8,416 nucleotides of DNA, from NCBI GenBank assembly GCA_043784965.1, contig JAYVXS010000030.1, forward strand, positions 1 to 8,416. Direction: 5' to 3'. The notes beneath the pieces were generated by a model. The model made no database searches. It was given only the letters and a program-made list of their open reading frames with translations, and was not told the DNA's origin. Each line of letters starts with the position of its first letter. Position 1 is the stretch's first letter. Positions 5,884 to 8,416 of this stretch are shown piece by piece. Source of the DNA: JAYTQQ01 sp043784965. GTDB taxonomy: Bacteria > Bdellovibrionota > Bdellovibrionia > Bdellovibrionales > JAMPXM01. A program made the translations under genes and the position numbers.

Positions 5884-6642
5884 ATGAAAAAGCTAATTTA
5901 TTTATCGGCAAGTTGTGTAACAGTTCTTTCGCTCATGAGTTGCTCTACTAAAATTGTAAAAAAAGAACGACTCGATCAACTCAAAAATGTTGCCATTATC
6001 GGACTCGATCTTGAGCAGCAAAAGGCAGTTTCAGGAGGAGATCTAATCAATGCCGCCATGAAAAAGGCCTCTTCTGGCCAAATGATTGCGGGAGTACGGG
6101 TGGATTCAATTCATATGAAGAGCGTTTACCAAGAACTCGCTGAGAAAATTTCACGAAAGACCGGCTGGAAATTAATGGGTCTTGATGAAATGCGCTCAAA
6201 CAAGGCCTACGCACAGATTTTTAAAGATAAAACTGAAGGCTTTCAATCCCGACCATTTATCAATGAAAGATTTGATCTATATACTTCAGAGGGGGTGCTT
6301 GACACTTTTGCGGTAGATCGGCTCAGCGAGGATACTTTGAAATCCCTAGCTAAGTCTTTGCGAGTAGATGCGGTTGTAACTGTAAAGTCCATTGTGCGCC
6401 TAAACAACTCAAGTATGTTAGCTTCGCTGGTTGGCAAGGGCGAGTTTCACCCATCGTCAAATTTGTTTATGCGAGTTCTCGACGGAGTTAGTGCAGAAAA
6501 AATATTTTTTGAAGCCGTTGAGGGGCCCGAGGTGGCAACAGGAGAAAAGAATTTTATGGGAATGGCCCCAGAAAAGCGTTTAAATGAAATGGCCAAAGAA
6601 GCGACGGCACTGTCGGCCGACACAGTCATTAAAGATCTCTAG
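5884..6642 (+). CDS. Lipoprotein with CsgG/TolB-N-like layout, 252 aa
   Basis: Residues 1-20 form a lipoprotein signal peptide ending in lipobox LMSC, with Cys20 the likely lipidated residue and Ser at +2. The mature part shows an alternating alpha/beta order typical of CsgG-like and TolB-N-like periplasmic lipoproteins. The order is: strand NVAIIGLD (35-42), helix VYQELAEKISRKTGW (81-95), strand plus turn KLMGLDEM, helix and strand LKSLAKSLRVDAVVTVKSI (152-170), paired strands NLFMRVLDG and AEKIFFEAVEG (193-214), and a C-terminal helix MAKEATALSADTVI. The segment SLRVDAVVTVKS fits the LGADYVV-type signature seen in that fold. AGGAG (5874-5878) with 5-base spacing supports the start. Lipoprotein status is clear. 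The fold is inference, and pore formation as in true CsgG is not claimed. Confidence 0.85.
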   Translation: MKKLIYLSASCVTVLSLMSCSTKIVKKERLDQLKNVAIIGLDLEQQKAVSGGDLINAAMKKASSGQMIAGVRVDSIHMKSVYQELAEKISRKTGWKLMGLDEMRSNKAYAQIFKDKTEGFQSRPFINERFDLYTSEGVLDTFAVDRLSEDTLKSLAKSLRVDAVVTVKSIVRLNNSSMLASLVGKGEFHPSSNLFMRVLDGVSAEKIFFEAVEGPEVATGEKNFMGMAPEKRLNEMAKEATALSADTVIKDL

Positions 6643-6644
6643 CA

Positions 6645-6702
6645 AATGCAAGCATGGGTCGCTCTCAATTGAGCGGCCTCTACTATTAGCATGTTTTGCA
6701 TT
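6645..6702 (+). repeat. Nested inverted repeat after the CsgG-like gene
   Basis: AATGCAA (6645-6651) pairs with TTGCATT (6696-6702), and CATG (6653-6656) pairs with CATG (6690-6693). Inside, GTCGCTC (6658-6664) pairs with GAGCGGC (6671-6677) through one G-T wobble around a 6-base loop. The whole could fold as one interrupted stem three bases after the stop codon. It probably caps or ends the lipoprotein transcript, although no T-run follows. Confidence 0.45.
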
Positions 6703-6951
6703 GATTCACCCAATCGTCCGGAGGATTTTGAGGAAAGAGGTCATTGCCTTTAGTGATTTAAGTTATAGTTGCTAGAGATTTCTCAAGATCTTGCTCATCG
6801 CTCCAGAGATTACCAGCATCGCATTCTTGCCTATACCTTGAATGCCGAGAAACTTTAGCACCCTTCTCGTGTCTGGTTACACTCACTGACCCAAGGGTTT
6901 CTTACCAAGCGTTGGCAGCTGCCCGCCTTGAGGTTCTTTCTTTTTTCAGTT

Positions 6952-7043
6952 GGTTTTATGTAAAAAACCTGAGTTCAGGGTCGGTGAGACAGTTAAACTG
7001 ACCCACCCCTAACTGGGACCGAAACCGAAAAACTGAAATCGGT
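6952..7043. repeat. Cluster of four adjacent small inverted repeats
   Basis: In order: GGTTTT (6952-6957) with AAAACC (6964-6969). CCTGA (6968-6972) with TCAGG (6975-6979), which shares bases with the first. CAGTT (6990-6994) with AACTG (6996-7000), enclosed by GGGT (6978-6981) and ACCC (7001-7004). ACCGA (7018-7022) with TCGGT (7039-7043). Several arms overlap, so alternative pairings are possible. An unannotated structured RNA or mobile-element end is possible; neither is shown. Confidence 0.4.
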
Positions 7044-7048
7044 AGCCG

Positions 7049-7085
7049 CTGCCCCTAACCTGCCCCTAACCTGCCCCTAACCTGC
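7049..7085. repeat. Perfect 11-bp tandem repeat CTGCCCCTAAC, three copies plus four bases
   Basis: Copies lie at 7049-7059, 7060-7070 and 7071-7081, followed by CTGC at 7082-7085. A fourth CCCCTAAC core stands alone at 7006-7013. The unit is not a multiple of three and lies outside any supported gene. Such arrays can vary in copy number by slippage. Confidence 0.9.
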
Positions 7086-7291
7086 ACTACGTAACTGGAC
7101 CAACAAAAAAAGGATAGGGCCCCGCCTTGATCTAACTCTTGGATAGATGTCTTTGTCTCTAATCGAAAATTTTGAGGCCCTTGACGGCATATGAAGTCTG
7201 GCATTGATCTGGCAGTACTAACAACGAATGGAGCTGGTCTCATTGCTTTAAGAAATTGATACTGCAACAAACGCTACGATATCAGCCATTT

Positions 7292-7298
7292 GCAGGAG
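7292..7298 (+). promoter_or_regulatory. Ribosome binding site that sets the start at 7308
   Basis: GCAGGAG lies nine bases before the ATG at 7308. A longer version of the frame would begin with TTG at 7290, inside this site and without one of its own, so ATG 7308 is preferred. Confidence 0.7.
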
Positions 7299-7307
7299 CC
7301 CAAATCT

Positions 7308-8141
7308 ATGAGCAGTATATTTCACTCAATCATTATGTCTATTTTCTTATCACTAATTGCGCAAAATGGGTCAGCGGCATTGAACTGTGAAAAATTATTT
7401 GTGGATGTCACCATTCGTGCTGATTTAATTCCGCTCGTAAAAAGAGTCTTTGACCAAGCCCCGAATACTTGGCACCACACAGGCTTTAAGGGCCCCACTT
7501 CAGTAGAATCCAGGCCGTTTATGCGTGGGCTTTCTGGGTACGGTGGAGCTGAACCTGGCGCCATCAACAGTGGCGTGAACGAAGCCACTGACTGGCTTGC
7601 CGGTTTCGCGACCACTCTAGAGAGATATGCTTTTATTCCCGAGGCTAACGCAAATGATTATTTCAAATACTTGGCTATGCGGGAGTATACCAATCCCCTA
7701 GCCGTACAAGGGCGAACAGATAACTTTTGGCAAGGCAGTTTCGATTTTAACGGAAAGTTGGTGATGCGCCCCGGTCATTCAATCCACAATGTAGAAAAAA
7801 TTGGGATTTTTACCATGTCGACTTTACAAATTGAAACAGCTTCACATGCTTTGAGTCAAATGCGTAATATCAATTCGATTCGTCACTTTCTAAGCTGGTC
7901 CAAAAGCTATTTCGAACTAAGGCAAAGGGTCGTCTTAATGGGAGTCCAATTATCCGATCATAGCAAGGGTGCGAAATTCGCAAGTGAATTGCAACAAATA
8001 AACGATTTTATTTTGAGCAATAAATCTGATTCTGAAGAGCCGCAGTTTCATCAGACCGACGAAATTTTGCAACGACTCAGTCAGTTTCTCGCAAAGTGGG
8101 ATAAAGCCGAAGCCATACTGCAAATGGGCCATGCCAAGTAA
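7308..8141 (+). CDS. Secreted hypothetical protein, 277 aa
   Basis: I do not recognise the family. Residues 1-24 form a signal peptide with hydrophobic core IIMSIFLSLIA and a likely cleavage site at GSA/A (residues 21-24). A Cys (27) follows shortly after. It is not a lipobox, and it is the only cysteine in the mature protein. The middle contains a Gly-rich loop (RGLSGYGGAEPGA, 73-85) and several aromatic and polar segments (NDYFKYLAMREYTNP; NFWQGSFDFNGK). The C-terminal third (about 165-275) is helical and charged and ends at GHAK. The start at 7308 is set by GCAGGAG at 7292-7298. It is transcribed alone, after a 665-bp gap, and converges on the gene at 8207-8416. A periplasmic or extracellular location is inferred from the signal peptide. 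Confidence 0.82.
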   Translation: MSSIFHSIIMSIFLSLIAQNGSAALNCEKLFVDVTIRADLIPLVKRVFDQAPNTWHHTGFKGPTSVESRPFMRGLSGYGGAEPGAINSGVNEATDWLAGFATTLERYAFIPEANANDYFKYLAMREYTNPLAVQGRTDNFWQGSFDFNGKLVMRPGHSIHNVEKIGIFTMSTLQIETASHALSQMRNINSIRHFLSWSKSYFELRQRVVLMGVQLSDHSKGAKFASELQQINDFILSNKSDSEEPQFHQTDEILQRLSQFLAKWDKAEAILQMGHAK

Positions 8142-8169
8142 ATTTTTGGTTCTTTATTTAGATCCGCAA

Positions 8170-8202
8170 TGGACTAAATACAACTTAGAAAACTGGACTA
8201 AA
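8170..8202. repeat. Short direct repeat between convergent genes
   Basis: TGGACTAAA occurs at 8170-8178 and again at 8194-8202 in the 65-bp gap between the two convergent genes. No convincing terminator hairpin was found there. Confidence 0.4.
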
Positions 8203-8206
8203 CAGC

Positions 8207-8416
8207 TTAATTACAAGCGCCCGAGCCTGAACTAATGCGTAGCTTAGTGCAAACTGGGGTGAAATTTTTAACTCCCAAATTCACACTGTCAAATAGGATT
8301 CCGATTTGCACCTCAAGTGTGTAGCGATAGCTTAGATCGGTGGTTAAGTATTGGTAGTAATTATCGGTCGCCTTGTCGTATTGGCTTAAAATGTCTACCA
8401 ATCCATCCAAGCTGTC
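8207..8416 (-). CDS. C-terminal part of a hypothetical protein, cut by the right edge
   Basis: The minus-strand frame is open from the last base of the window to TAA at 8207-8209, giving 69 residues. It reads DSLDGLVDILSQYDKATDNY at the edge and ends SSGSGACN. A TTG at 8408-8410 could be a start but has no room for evidence, and the frame continues past the edge, so this is treated as partial. Two Cys near the end (PVCTKL and GACN) and the beta-like middle (YRYTLEVQIGILFD) would fit another exported protein. That is a guess, and no family is recognised. Confidence 0.65.
   Translation of the reverse strand, partial: DSLDGLVDILSQYDKATDNYYQYLTTDLSYRYTLEVQIGILFDSVNLGVKNFTPVCTKLRISSGSGACN

Larger units (their letters stand above)
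6643..7307. other. 665-bp region with no supported gene, rich in repeats
   Basis: No frame has both a good ribosome binding site and convincing protein over more than about 35 codons. Protein-like snippets occur on both strands: plus 6691-6753 (MFCIDSPNRPEDFEERG...), minus 6772-6861 and plus 7191-7259. Together they might be remains of decayed genes. The minus-strand frame at 7055-7270 looks artificial and reads straight into the tandem repeats. The region holds a nested inverted repeat at its left end, a cluster of small hairpins (6952-7043), and an 11-bp tandem repeat (7049-7085). I see no transposase and no clear RNA gene. Confidence 0.6.

Noticed and set aside
7055..7270. Minus-strand 71-codon frame in the gene-poor gap
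   Set aside because: It ends by translating the tandem repeat, has no ribosome binding site, and its composition is not convincingly protein-like.
6643..7307. Insertion sequence or CRISPR array in the gap
   Set aside because: There is no transposase frame, no terminal inverted repeats with target duplications, and the only tandem repeat has no spacers.

Overview
The window reads as ordinary bacterial chromosome from an AT-leaning Gram-negative lineage. The best lineage clue is a TIGR02147-type regulator (DUF4423-like, 4304-5131, minus). This family is best known from Bdellovibrio relatives and Fibrobacter. Almost every other gene encodes a small exported protein or lipoprotein of no recognised family, which also suits a Bdellovibrionota-like organism. 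The lineage is an inference, because no rRNA or other marker gene is present.

Layout. Positions 1-46 hold the possible last codons of a plus-strand gene cut by the left edge. A secreted 189-aa protein (152-721, minus) diverges from a 57-codon plus-strand frame (771-944) that reads as protein but has no ribosome binding site. Next comes a minus-strand gene broken by a frameshift (1039-1406), possibly with a further decayed fragment behind it (926-1024).

The centre (1643-5131, minus) is a tightly coupled three-gene operon. Its order is the TIGR02147-type regulator, a 288-aa secreted protein, and a 598-aa secreted protein carrying an HExxHxxGxxD zinc-protease motif. The first junction is an ATGA overlap and the second is a 1-nt gap. 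The two secreted proteins look like distant paralogues: both have an early Cys pair and a later Cys pair separated by exactly 39 residues. In the shorter one the HExxH position is degenerate. A regulator, a protease-dead relative and a putatively active protease made together form the most interesting unit in the window.

Divergent from the operon, on the plus strand, lie two lipoprotein genes (5309-5827 and 5884-6642). The first has a hairpin directly before its ribosome binding site. The second has the alpha/beta layout of CsgG/TolB-N-like lipoproteins. A 665-bp stretch without a supported gene follows (6643-7307), with clustered inverted repeats and an 11-bp tandem repeat. Another secreted protein (7308-8141, plus) converges on a minus-strand gene cut by the right edge (8207-8416).

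No tRNA, rRNA, CRISPR array or intact insertion sequence was seen. Functions beyond the regulator, the putative protease and the export signals are not recognisable from sequence alone.
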